Of a stretch of 64,000 nt of DNA, positions 14,401 to 29,400 are shown one piece after another. The DNA lies in the NCBI GenBank assembly GCA_963965975.1, contig OZ014413.1, forward strand, positions 7,590,501-7,654,500. The letters run 5' to 3'. The translations under genes and the position numbers were made by a program. The stretch's first letter is position 1. Each line of letters opens with the position of its first letter. Source of the DNA: Xestospongia bergquistia. Lineage: Eukaryota > Porifera > Demospongiae > Haplosclerida > Petrosiidae. The notes beneath the pieces are model-generated. The model searched no databases and had not been told where the DNA came from. It worked only from the letters and a program-made list of their open reading frames with translations.

Positions 14401-17400
14401 TAGATGAATGCTTAACTAATACTCATAACTGTGATAGTGATGCTACCTGTATCAACACTGCTGGCAATTTCACATGTACTTGTAAGACTGGATATGAAGG
14501 AAATGGAGAGTTGTGTACAGGTTTGTAGTTTATTAGTAATATACATGAACATTAATAACAAAATCAAGGGAAAAATAGGTAATTTTAAATATAATATTAA
14601 TTCCATTCTTTAGACATAGACGAATGCTTTACTAATACTCATAACTGTGATAGTAATGCTACCTGTATCAACACTGCTGGCAATTTCACATGTACTTGTA
14701 ACACTGGATATGAAGGAAATGGAGAGTTGTGTACAGGTTTGTAGTTTATTAGTAATATACAATAACATTAATAACAAAATCAAGAGAAATAATGAGTAAT
14801 TTTTATGTAATATTAATTTCATTCTTAGACATTGATGAATGCTTAACTGATACTCATAACTGTGATATTATTTCTACTTGTATCAACACTGCTGGAAGTT
14901 TCACATGTACTGAATATGAAGGAAGTGGACAGTCATCTACAGGTTTTTCTTTTATTAAATTAGACAAATTTTTTGTCAATATTGCATATACTGATCATTA
15001 ATCTCAAAAACCAAGGTAGACTTGCTCATTCATTTTCTAGATGTAGATGAATGTTCTACTAATAGTCATAACTGTGATACTAATGCTACATGTACCAAAA
15101 CTGCCAGTAATTTTACTTGTACATGTAACACTGGATATGAAGGAAATGGCCAGTTATGTACAGGTTTGTAGTTTATCAGATATATACAAGCTCACTTAGA
15201 AGAAGTCAAGAAAACTATTGTCCGTTTATTATCATAATGTGAATTATCTTTAGACATAGATGAATGTTCAACTAATAGTCATAACTGTGATGGTAATGCT
15301 ACCTGTATCAACACTGCTGGCAATTTTACATGTACTTGTAACACTGGATATGAAGGAAATGGAGAGTCATGTACAGGTTTGTAGTTTATTAGTAATATAC
15401 ATGAACATTAATAACAAAATCAAGAGCAATAATGAGTAATTTTAAATATAATATTAATTCCATTTTTTTAGACATAGATGAATGCTTAACTAATATTCAT
15501 AACTGTAATAGTAATACTACCTGTATCAACACTGCTGGAAGTTTCACATGTACTGAATATGAAGAAAGTGGACAGTCATCTACAGGTTTTTCATTTATTA
15601 AATTAGACAAATTCTTTGTCAATATTGCATATACTGATCATTAATCATTAATATACACGAACGTTAATACCAAAATGACAAAAATAATGAACAAGTTTTA
15701 ATATAATATTACTCCAATTCTTTAGACATAAATGAATGTTTAACTAATAGTCATAACTGTGATAGTAATGCTACCTGTATCAACGCTGCTGGCACTTTCA
15801 CATGTACTTGTAACACTGGATATGAAGGAAACGGAGAGTCATGTACAGGTTTGTAGCTTATTAGTAATATACATGAACATTAATAACAAAATCAAGAGAA
15901 ATAATAAGTAAGTTTTATGTAATATTAATTTCTTTCTTAGACATTGATGAATGCTTAACTGATACTCATAACTGTGATATTATTTCTACTTGTATCAACA
16001 CTGCTGGAAGTTTCACATGTACTGAATATGAAGGAAGTGGACAGTCATCTACAGGTTTTTCTTTTATTAAATTAGATAAATTTTTTGTCAATATTGCATA
16101 TACTGATCGTTTATCTCAAAAACCAAGGTAGACTTGCTCATTCATTTTCTAGATGTAGATGAATGTTCTACTAATAGTCATAACTGTGATACTAATGCTA
16201 CATGTACCAAAACTGCCAGTAATTTTACTTGTACATGTAACACTGGATATGAAGGAAATGGCCAGTTATGTACAGGTTTGTAGTTTATCAGATATATACA
16301 AGCTCACTTAGAAGAAGTCAAGAAAACTATTATCCGTTTATTATCATAATGTGAATTATCTTTAGACATAGATGAATGTTCAACTAATAGTCATAACTGT
16401 GATGGTAATGCTACCTGTATCAACACTGCTGGCAATTTTACATGTACTTGTAACACTGGATATGAAGGAAATGGAGAGTCATGTACAGGTTTGTACCTTA
16501 TTAGTAATATACATGAACATTAATAACAAAATCAAGAGCAATAATGAGTAATTTTAAATATAATATTAATTCCATTTTTTTAGACATAGATGAATGCTTA
16601 ACTAATACTCATAACTGTAATAGTAATACTACCTGTATCAACACTGCTGGAAGTTTCACATGTACTGAATATGAAGAAAGTGGACAGTCATCTACAGGTT
16701 TTTCATTTATTAAATTAGACAAATTCTTTGTCAATATTGCATATACTGATCATTAATCATTAATATACACGAACGTTAATACCAAAATGACAAAAATAAT
16801 GAACAAGTTTTAATATAATACTACTCCAATTCTTTAGACATAAATGAATGTTTAACTAATAGTCATAACTGTGATAGTAATGCTACCTGTATCAACACTG
16901 CTGGCACTTTCACATGTACTTGTAACACTGGATATGAAGGAAACGGAGAGTCATGTACAGGTTTGTAGCTTATTAGTAATATACATGAACATTAATAACG
17001 AAATCAAGAGAAATAATGAGTAATTTTAAATATAATATTAATTCCATTTTTTAGACATTGATGAATGCTTAACTAATACTCATAACTGTGATAGTAATGC
17101 TACCTGTATCAACATTGCTGGCAATTTCACATGTACTTGTAACACTGGATATGAAGGAAATGGAGAGTTGTGTACAGGTTTGTAGTTTATTAGTAATATA
17201 CATGAACATTAATAATGAAATCAAGAGAAATAATGAGTAATTTTAAATATAATATTAATTCCATTCTTTAGACATAGACGAATGCTTTACTAATACTCAT
17301 AACTGTGATAGTAATGCTACCTGTATCAACACTGCTGGCAATTTCACATGTACTTGTAACACTGGATATGAAGGAAATGGAGAGTCATGTACAGGTTTGT

Positions 17401-20400
17401 AGTTTATTAGTAATATACAATAACATTAATAACAAAATCAAGAGAAATAATGAGTAATTTTTATGTAATATTAATTTCATTCTTAGACATTGATGAATGC
17501 TTAACTGATACTCATAACTGTGATATTATTTCTACTTGTATCAACACTGCTGGAAGTTTCACATGTACTGAATATGAAGGAAGTGGACAGTCATCTACAG
17601 GTTTTTCTTTTATTAAATTAGACAAATTTTTTGTCAATATTGCATATACTGATCATTAATCTCAAAAACCAAGGTAGACTTGCTCATTCATTTTCTAGAT
17701 GTAGATGAATGTTCTACTAATAGTCATAACTGTGATACTAATGCTACATGTACCAAAACTGCCAGTAATTTTACTTGTACATGTAACACTGGATATGAAG
17801 GAAATGGCCAGTTATGTACAGGTTTGTAGTTTATCAGATATATACAAGCTCACTTAGAAGAAGTCAAGAAAACTATTGTCCGTTTATTATCATAATGTGA
17901 ATTATCTTTAGACATAGATGAATGTTCAACTAATAGTCATAACTGTGATGGTAATGCTACCTGTATCAACACTGCTGGCAATTTTACATGTACTTGTAAC
18001 ACTGGATATGAAGGAAATGGAGAGTCATGTACAGGTTTGTAGTTTATTAGTAATATACATGAACATTAATAACAAAATCAAGAGCAATAATGAGTAATTT
18101 TAAATATAATATTAATTCCATTTTTTTAGACATAGATGAATGCTTAACTAATATTCATAACTGTAATAGTAATACTACCTGTATCAACACTGCTGGAAGT
18201 TTCACATGTACTGAATATGAAGAAAGTGGACAGTCATCTACAGGTTTTTCATTTATTAAATTAGACAAATTCTTTGTCAATATTGCATATACTGATCATT
18301 AATCATTAATATACACGAACGTTAATACCAAAATGACAAAAATAATGAACAAGTTTTAATATAATATTACTCCAATTCTTTAGACATAAATGAATGTTTA
18401 ACTAATAGTCATAACTGTGATAGTAATGCTACCTGTATCAACGCTGCTGGCACTTTCACATGTACTTGTAACACTGGATATGAAGGAAACGGAGAGTCAT
18501 GTACAGGTTTGTAGCTTATTAGTAATATACATGAACATTAATAACAAAATCAAGAGAAATAATAAGTAAGTTTTATGTAATATTAATTTCTTTCTTAGAC
18601 ATTGATGAATGCTTAACTGATACTCATAACTGTGATATTATTTCTACTTGTATCAACACTGCTGGAAGTTTCACATGTACTGAATATGAAGGAAGTGGAC
18701 AGTCATCTACAGGTTTTTCTTTTATTAAATTAGATAAATTTTTTGTCAATATTGCATATACTGATCGTTTATCTCAAAAACCAAGGTAGACTTGCTCATT
18801 CATTTTCTAGATGTAGATGAATGTTCTACTAATAGTCATAACTGTGATACTAATGCTACATGTACCAAAACTGCCAGTAATTTTACTTGTACATGTAACA
18901 CTGGATATGAAGGAAATGGCCAGTTATGTACAGGTTTGTAGTTTATCAGATATATACAAGCTCACTTAGAAGAAGTCAAGAAAACTATTATCCGTTTATT
19001 ATCATAATGTGAATTATCTTTAGACATAGATGAATGTTCAACTAATAGTCATAACTGTGATGGTAATGCTACCTGTATCAACACTGCTGGCAATTTTACA
19101 TGTACTTGTAACACTGGATATGAAGGAAATGGAGAGTCATGTACAGGTTTGTACCTTATTAGTAATATACATGAACATTAATAACAAAATCAAGAGCAAT
19201 AATGAGTAATTTTAAATATAATATTAATTCCATTTTTTTAGACATAGATGAATGCTTAACTAATACTCATAACTGTAATAGTAATACTACCTGTATCAAC
19301 ACTGCTGGAAGTTTCACATGTACTGAATATGAAGAAAGTGGACAGTCATCTACAGGTTTTTCATTTATTAAATTAGACAAATTCTTTGTCAATATTGCAT
19401 ATACTGATCATTAATCATTAATATACACGAACGTTAATACCAAAATGACAAAAATAATGAACAAGTTTTAATATAATACTACTCCAATTCTTTAGACATA
19501 AATGAATGTTTAACTAATAGTCATAACTGTGATAGTAATGCTACCTGTATCAACACTGCTGGCACTTTCACATGTACTTGTAACACTGGATATGAAGGAA
19601 ACGGAGAGTCATGTACAGGTTTGTAGCTTATTAGTAATATACATGAACATTAATAACGAAATCAAGAGAAATAATGAGTAATTTTAAATATAATATTAAT
19701 TCCATTTTTTAGACATTGATGAATGCTTAACTAATACTCATAACTGTGATAGTAATGCTACCTGTATCAACATTGCTGGCAATTTCACATGTACTTGTAA
19801 CACTGGATATGAAGGAAATGGAGAGTTGTGTACAGGTTTGTAGTTTATTAGTAATATACATGAACATTAATAATGAAATCAAGAGAAATAATGAGTAATT
19901 TTAAATATAATATTAATTCCATTCTTTAGACATAGACGAATGCTTTACTAATACTCATAACTGTGATAGTAATGCTACCTGTATCAACACTGCTGGCAAT
20001 TTCACATGTACTTGTAACACTGGATATGAAGGAAATGGAGAGTCATGTACAGGTTTGTAGTTTATTAGTAATATACAAAATCAAGAGAAATAATGGATAA
20101 TTTTAAATATAATATTAATTCCATTTTTTAGACATTGATGAATGCTTAACTAATACTCATAACTGTGATAGTAATGCTACCTGTATCAACACTGCTGGCA
20201 CCTTCACATGTACTTGTAACACTGGATATGAAGGAAACGGAGAGTCATGTACAGGTTTGTAGCTTATTAGTAATATACATGAACATTAATAATGAAATCA
20301 AGAGAAATAATGAGTAATTTTAAATATAATATTAATTCCATTTTTTAGACATAGATGAATGCTTAACTAATACTCATAACTGTGATAGTAATGCTACCTG

Positions 20401-23400
20401 TATCAACATTGCTGGCAATTTTACTTGTACTTGTAAGACTGGATATGAAGGAAATGGAGAGTCATGTACAGGTTTGTAGCTTATTAGTAATATACATGAA
20501 CATTAATTACAAAATCAAGAGCAATAATGAGTAATTTTAAATATAATATTAATTCCATTTTTTTAGACATAGATGAATGCTTAACTAATACTCATAACTG
20601 TAATAGTAATACTACCTGTATCAACACTGCTGGAAGTTTCACATGTACTGAATATGAAGAAAGTGGACAGTCATCTACAGGTTTTTCATTTATTAAATTA
20701 GACAAATTCTTTGTCAATATTGCATATACTGATCGTTAATCATTAATATACACGAACGTTAATACCAAAATGACAAAAATAATGAACAAGTTTTAATATA
20801 ATATTACTCCAATTCTTTAGACATAAATGAATGTTTAACTAATAGTCATAACTGTGATAGTAATGCTACCTGTATCAACACTGCTGGCACTTTCACATGT
20901 ATTTGTAACACTGGATATGAAGGAAATGGAGAGTTGTGTACAGGTTTGTAGCTTATTAGTAATATACATGAACATTAATAACAAAATCAAGAGAAATATT
21001 GGTTAATTTTAAATTTGATATTAATTCCATTCTTTAGACATAGACGAATGCTTAACTAATACTCATAACTGTGATAGTAATGCTACCTGTATTAACACTG
21101 CTGGTAATTTTACATGTACTTGTAACACTGGATATGAAGGAAATGGAGAGTTGTGTACAGGTTAGTAGATTATTAGTAATATACATGAACATTAATGGCA
21201 AAATCAAGAGAAATAATGGTTAATTTTAAATGTAATATTAATTCCATTTTTTAGACATAGATGAATGCTTAACTAATAGTCATAACTGTGATAGTAATGC
21301 TACCTGTATCAACACTGCTGGCAATTTCACATGTACTTGTAACACTGGATATGAAGGAAACGGAGAGTCATGTACAGGTTTGTAGTTTATTAGTAATATA
21401 CATGAACATTAATAACAAAATCAAGAGAAATAATGAGTAATTTTAAATATAATATTAATTCCATTATTTAGACATAGACGAATGCTTAACTAATACTCAT
21501 AACTGTGATAGTAATGCTACCTGTATCAACACTGCTGGTAATTTCACATGTACTTGTAACACTGGATATGAAGGAAACGGAGAGTTGTGTACAGGTTTGT
21601 AGTTTATTATTAATATGCATGAACATTAATGGCTAAATGAAGAGAAATAATTAGTAAGTTTTATGTAATATTAATTCCATTTTTTAGACATAGATGAATG
21701 CTTAACTAATACTCATGATTGTGATAGTAATGCTACCTGTATCAACACTGCTGGTAATTTTACATGTACTTGTAACACTGGATATGAAGGAAATGGAGAG
21801 TCATGTACAGGTTTGTAGTTTATTAGTAATATACAAAATCAAGAGAAATAATGGGTAATTTTAAAGTTGATATTAATTCCATTCTTTAGACATAGACGAA
21901 TGCTTAACTAATACTCATAACTGTGATAGTAATGCTACCTGTATCAACACTGCTGGTAATTTTACATGTACTTGTAACACTGGATATGAAGGAAATGGAG
22001 AGTTGTGTACAGGTTTGTAGTTTATTAGTAATATACATGAACATTAATAACAAAATTAAGAGAAGTAAATGTTAATTTTAAATATAATATTAATTCCATT
22101 TTTTTAGACATAAATGAATGCTTAATTAATACTCATAACTGTGATAGTAATGCTACCTGTATCAACACTGCTGGCAATTTCACATGTACTTGTAACACTG
22201 GATATGAAGGAAATGGAGAGTTGTGTACAGGTTTGTAGTTTATTAGTAATATACATGAACATTAATAACAAAATCAAGAGAAGTAAATGTTAATTTTAAA
22301 TATAATATTAATTCCATTTTTTTAGACATAAATGAATGTTTAACTAATACTCATAACTGTGATAGTAATGCTACCTGTATCAACACTGCTGGTAATTTCA
22401 CATGTACTTGTAACACTGGATATGAAAGAAATGGAGAGTCATGTACAGGTTTGTAGTTTATTAGTAATATACATGAACATTAATAACAAAATCAAGAGAA
22501 ATAATGAGTAATTTTAAATATAATATTAAATCCATTTTTTTAGACATAGACGAATGCTTAACTAATACTCATAACTGTGATAGTAATGCTACCTGTATCA
22601 ACACTGCTGGTAATTTCACATGTACTTGTAACACTGGATATGAAAGAAATGGAGAGTCATGTACAGGTTTGTAGTTTATTAGTAATATACATGAACATTA
22701 ATAACAAAATCAAGAGAAATAATGAGTAATTTTAAATATAATATTAATTCCATTATTTAGACATAGACGAATGCTTAACTAATACTCATAACTGTGATAG
22801 TAATGCTACCTGTATCAACACTGTTGGTATTTTCACATGTACTTGTAACACTGGATATGAAGGAAATGGAGAGTCGTGTACAGGTTTGTAGTTTATTAGT
22901 AATATACATGAACATTAATAACGAAATCAAGAGAAATAATGAGTAATTTTAAATATAATATTAATTCCATTTTTTTAGACATAGACGAATGCTTAACTAA
23001 TACTCATAACTGTGATAGTAATGCTACCTGTATCAACACTGTTGGTAATTTCACATGTACTTGTAACACTGGATATGAAGGAAATGGAGAGTCGTGTACA
23101 GGTTTGTAGTTTATTAGTAATATACATGAACATTAATAACGAAATCAAGAGAAATAATGAGTAATTTTAAATATAATATTAATTCCATTTTTTTAGACAT
23201 AGACGAATGCTTAACTAATACTCATAACTGTGATAGTAATGCTACCTGTATCAACACTGTTGGTAATTTCACATGTATTTGTAACACTGGATATGAAGGA
23301 AACGGAGAGTTGTGTACAGGTTTGTAGTTTATTATTAATATACATGAACATTAATAACAAAATGAAGAGAAATAATTAGTAAGTTTTGTGTAATATTAAT

Positions 23401-26400
23401 TCCATTCTTTAGACATAGATGAATGCTTAACTGATACTCATAACTGTGATATTATTTCTACCTGTATCAACACTGCTGGAAGTTTCACATGTACTGAATA
23501 TGAAGGAAGTGGACAGTCATCTACAGGTTTTTCATTTATTAAATTAGACAAATTCTTTGTTAATATTGCATATACTGATCATTAATTATTAATATACATG
23601 AATGTTGATACCAAAACGACAGAAATAATGAACAAGTTTTGATATATTATTACTCCAATTCTTTAGACATAAATGAATGTTTAACTAATACTCATAACTG
23701 TGATAGTAATGCTACCTGTATCAACACTGCTGGTAATTTCACATGTACTTGTAACACTGGATATGAAGGAAATGGAGAGTCATGTACAGGTTTGTAGTTT
23801 ATTAGTAATATACATGAACATTAATAACAAAATCAAGAGAAATAATGAGTAATTTTAAATATAATATTAATTCCATTTTTTTAGACATAGATGAATGCTT
23901 AACTAATACTCATAACTGTGATAGTAATGCTACCTGTATCAACACTGCTGGCAATTTCACATGTACTTGTAACACTGGATATGAAGGAAATGGAGAGTCA
24001 TGTACAGGTTTGTAGTTTATTAGTAATATACATGAACATTAATAACGAAATCAAGAGAAATAATGAGTAATTTTAAATATAATATTAATTCCATTATTTA
24101 GACATAGACGAATGCTTAACTAATACTCATAACTGTGATAGTAATGCTACCTGTATCAACACTGTTGGTAATTTCACATGTACTTGTAAGACTGGATATG
24201 AAGGAAACGGAGGGTTGTGTACAGGTTTGTAGTTTATTATTAATATACATGAACATTAATAACAAAATGAAGAGAAATAATTAGTAAGTTTTATGTAATA
24301 TTAATTCCATTCTTTAGACATAGATGAATGCTTAACTGATACTCATAACTGTGATATTATTTCTACCTGTATCAACACTGCTGGAAGTTTCACATGTACT
24401 GAATATGAAGGAAGTGGACAGTCATCTACAGGTTTTTCATTTATTAAATTAGACAAATTCATTGTTAATATTGCATATACTGATCATTAATTATTAATAT
24501 ACATGAATGTTGATACCAAAACGATAGAAATAATGAACAAGTTTTGATATTAATGTTACTCCAATTCTTTAGACATAAATGAATGTTTAACTAATACTCA
24601 TAACTGTGATAGTAATGCTACCTGTATCAACACTGCTGGCACTTTCACATGTACTTGTAACACTGGATATGAAGGAAATGGAGAGTCATGTACAGGTTTG
24701 TAGTTTATTAGTAATATACAAAATCAAGAGAAATAATGGGTAATTTTAAATTTGATATTAATTCCATTCTTTAGACATAGACGAATGCTTAACTAATACT
24801 CATAACTGTGATAGTAATGCTACCTGTATCAACACTGCTGGTAATTTTACATGTACTTGTAACACTGGATATGAAGGAAATGGAGAGTTGTGTACAGGTT
24901 TGTAGTTTATTAGTAATATACATGAACATTAATAACAAAATCAAGAGAAGTAAATGTTAATTTTAAATATGATATTAATTCCATTTTTTTAGACATAAAT
25001 GAATGTTTAACTAATACTCATAACTGTGATAGTAATGCTACCTGTATCAACACTGCTGGTAATTTCACATGTACTTGTAACACTGGATATGAAAGAAATG
25101 GAGAGTCATGTACAGGTTTGTAGTTTATTAGTAATATACAAAATCAAGAGAAATAATTAGTAAGATTTATGTAATATTAATTCCATTCTTTAGACATAGA
25201 TGAATGCTTAACTAATACTCATAACTGTGATATTATTTCTACCTGTATCAATACTGCTGGAAGTTTCACATGTATTGAATATGAAGGAAGTGGACAGTCA
25301 TCTACAGGTTTTTCTTTTATCAAATTTTTTGTCAATATTGCATATACTGATCATTAATCTCAAAAACCAAGGTTGATTTGCTCATTCATTTTCTAGATGT
25401 AGATGAATGTTCTACTAATACTAATAACTGTGATACTAATGCTACATGTACCAAAACTGCCAGTAATTTTACATGTACATGTAACACTGGATATGAAGGA
25501 AATGGCCAGTTATGTACAGGTTTGTAGTTTATCAGATATATACAAGCTTACTTAGAAGAAGTCAAGAAGACTATTGTCCATTTATTATCATAATATGAAT
25601 TATCTTTAGACATAGATGAATGTTCAACTAATAGTCATAACTGTGATGGTAATGCTACCTGTATCAACACTGCTGGCAATTTCACATGTACTTGTAACAC
25701 TGGATATAAAGGAAATGGAGAGTCATGTACAGGTTTGTAGTTTATTAGTAATATACATGAACATTAATAACGAAATTAAGAGAAATAATGAGTAATTTTA
25801 AATATAATATTAATTCCATTATTTAGACATAGACGAATGCTTAACTAATAATCATAACTGTGATGGTAATGCTACCTGTATCAACACTGCTGGCAATTTC
25901 ACATGTACTTGTAACACTGGATATGAAGGAAACGGAGAGTCATGTACAGGTTTGTAGTTTATTATTAATATACATGAACATTAATAACAAAATGAAGAGA
26001 AATAATTAGTAAGTTTTATGTAATATTAATTCCATTCTTTAGACATAGATGAATGCTTAACTGATACTCATAACTGTAATATTATTTCTACCTGTATCAA
26101 CACTGCTGGAAGTTTCACATGTACTGAATATGAAGGAAGTGGACAGTCATCTACAGGTTTTTCATTTATTAACTTAGACAAATTCATTGTTAATATTGCA
26201 TATACTGATCATTAATTATTAATATACATGAATGTTGATACCAAAACGACAGAAATAATGAACAAGATTTGATATAATAGTACTCCAATTCTTTAGACAT
26301 AAATGAATGTTTAACTAATACTCATAACTGTGATAGTAATGCTACCTGTATCAACACTGCTGGTAATTTCACATGTACTTGTAACACTGGATATAAAGGA

Positions 26401-29400
26401 AACGGAGAGTCATGTACAGGTTTGTAGTTTATTAGTAATATACATGAACATTAATAACAAAATCAAGAGAAATAATGAGTAATTTTAAATATAATATTAA
26501 TTCCATTATTTAGACATAAATGAATGCTTAACTAATACTCATAACTGTGATAGTAATGCTACCTGTATCAACACTGCTGGCAATTTCACATGTACTTGTA
26601 ACACTGGATATGAAGGAAATGGAGAGTCATGTACAGGTTTGTAGTTTATTAGTAATATACATGAACATTAATAACAAAATCAAGAGAAATAATGGTTAAT
26701 TTTAAATATAATATTAATTCCATTTTTTTAGACATTGATGAATGCTTAATTAATACTCATAACTGTGATAGTAATGCTACCTGTATCAACACTGCTGGTA
26801 ATTTCACATGTACTTGTAACACTGGATATAAAGGAAACGGAGAGTCATGTACAGGTTTGTAGTTTATTAGTAATTATACATGAACATTAATAACAAAATC
26901 AAGAGAAATAATGAGTAATTTTAAATATAATATTCATTCCATTATTTAGACATAAATGAATGCTTAACTAATACTCATAACTGTGATAGTAATGCTACCT
27001 GTATCAACACTGCTGGCAATTTCACATGTACTTGTAACACTGGATATGAAGGAAATGGAGAGTCATGTACAGGTTTGTAGTTTATTAGTAATATACATGA
27101 ACATTAATAACAAAATCAAGAGAAATAATGGTTAATTTTAAATATAATATTAATTCCATTTTTTTAGACATTGATGAATGCTTAATTAATACTCATAACT
27201 GTGATAGTAATGCTACCTGTATCAACACTGTTGGTAATTTCACATGTACTTGTAAGACTGGATATGAAGGAAATGGAGAGTTGTGTACAGGTTTGTAGTT
27301 TATTAGTAATATACATGAACATTAATAACAAAATCAAGAGAAGTAAATGTTAATTTTAAATATAATATTAATTCCATTTTTTTAGACATAAATGAATGTT
27401 TAACTAATACTCATAACTGTGATAGTAATGCTACCTGTATCAACACTGCTGGTAATTTCACATGTACTTGTAACACTGGATATGAAGGAAATGGAGAGTC
27501 ATGTACAGGTTTGTAGTTTATTAGTAATATACAAAATCAAGAGAAATAATGGGTAATTTTAAATTTGATATTAATTCTATTCTTTAGACATAGACGAATG
27601 CTTAACTAATAGTCATAACTGTGATAGTAATGCTACCTGTATCAACACTGCTGGCAATTTCACATGTACTTGTAACACTGGATATGAAGGAAACGGAGAG
27701 TTGTGTACAGGTTTGTAGTTTATTATTAATATACATGAACATTAATAACAAAATGAAGAGAAATAATTAGTAAGTTTTGTGTAATATTAATTCCATTCTT
27801 TAGACATAGATGAATGCTTAACTGATACTCATAACTGTGATATTATTTCTACCTGTATCAACACTGCTGGAAGTTTCACATGTACTGAATATGAAGGAAG
27901 TGGACAGTCATCTACAGGTTTTTCATTTATTAAATTAGACAAATTCTTTGTTAATATTGCATATACTGATCATTAATTATTAATATACATGAATGTTGAT
28001 ACCAAAACGACAGAAATAATGAACAAGTTTTGATATAATATTACTCCAATTCTTTAGACATAAATGAATGTTTAACTAATACTCATAACTGTGATAGTAA
28101 TGCTACCTGTATCAACACTGCTGGTAATTTCACATGTACTTGTAACACTGGATATGAAGGAAATGGAGAGTTGTGTACAGGTTTGTAGTTTATTAGTAAT
28201 ATACATGAACATTAATAACAAAATCAAGAGAAATAATGAGTAATTTTAAATATAATATTAATTCCATTTTTTTAGACATAGATGAATGCTTAACTAATAC
28301 TCATAACTGTGATAGTAATGCTACCTGTATCAACACTGCTGGCAATTTCACATGTACTTGTAACACTGGATATGAAGGAAATGGAGAGTCATGTACAGGT
28401 TTGTAGTTTATTAGTAATATACATGAACATTAATAACGAAATCAAGAGAAATAATGAGTAATTTTAAATATAATATTAATTCCATTATTTAGACATAGAC
28501 GAATGCTTAACTAATACTCATAACTGTGATAGTAATGCTACCTGTATCAACACTGCTGGTAATTTCACATGTACTTGTAACACTGGATATGAAGGAAACG
28601 GAGGGTTGTGTACAGGTTTGTAGTTTATTATTAATATACATGAACATTAATAACAAAATGAAGAGAAATAATTAGTAAGTTTTATGTAATATTAATTCCA
28701 TTCTTTAGACATAGATGAATGCTTAACTGATACTCATAACTGTGATATTATTTCTACCTGTATCAACACTGCTGGAAGTTTCACATGTACTGAATATGAA
28801 GGAAGTGGACAGTCATCTACAGGTTTTTCATTTATTAAATTAGACAAATTCATTGTTAATATTGCATATACTGATCATTAATTATTAATATACATGAATG
28901 TTGATACCAAAACGATAGAAATAATGAACAAGTTTTGATATAATATTACTCCAATTCTTTAGATATAAATGAATGTTTAACTAATACTCATAACTGTGAT
29001 AGTAATGCTACCTGTATCAACACTGCTGGTAATTTCACATGTACTTGTAACACTGGATATGAAGGAAATGGAGAGTCATGTACAGGTTTGTAGTTTATTA
29101 GTAATATACAAAATCAAGAGAAATAATGGGTAATTTTAAATTTGATATTAATTCCATTCTTTAGACATAGACGAATGCTTAACTAATACTCATAACTGTG
29201 ATAGTAATGCTACCTGTATCAACACTGCTGGTAATTTTACATGTACTTGTAACACTGGATATGAAGGAAATGGAGAGTTGTGTACAGGTTTGTAGTTTAT
29301 TAGTAATATACATGAACATTAATAACAAAATCAAGAGAAGTAAATGTTAATTTTAAATATGATATTAATTCCATTTTTTTAGACATAAATGAATGTTTAA

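Noticed and set aside
1230-14822. Minus-strand open frames across the EGF array (for example 1230-1442, 2306-2500, 14412-14822)
   Set aside because: They are mirror images of the EGF exons, recur only because the array repeats, and show no domain or start context.
1412-20739. Small + strand proteins beginning MSNF and ending AYTDH or AYTDR
   Set aside because: They are a four-cysteine EGF exon plus parts of both flanking introns; the AG and GT boundaries define the real exon.
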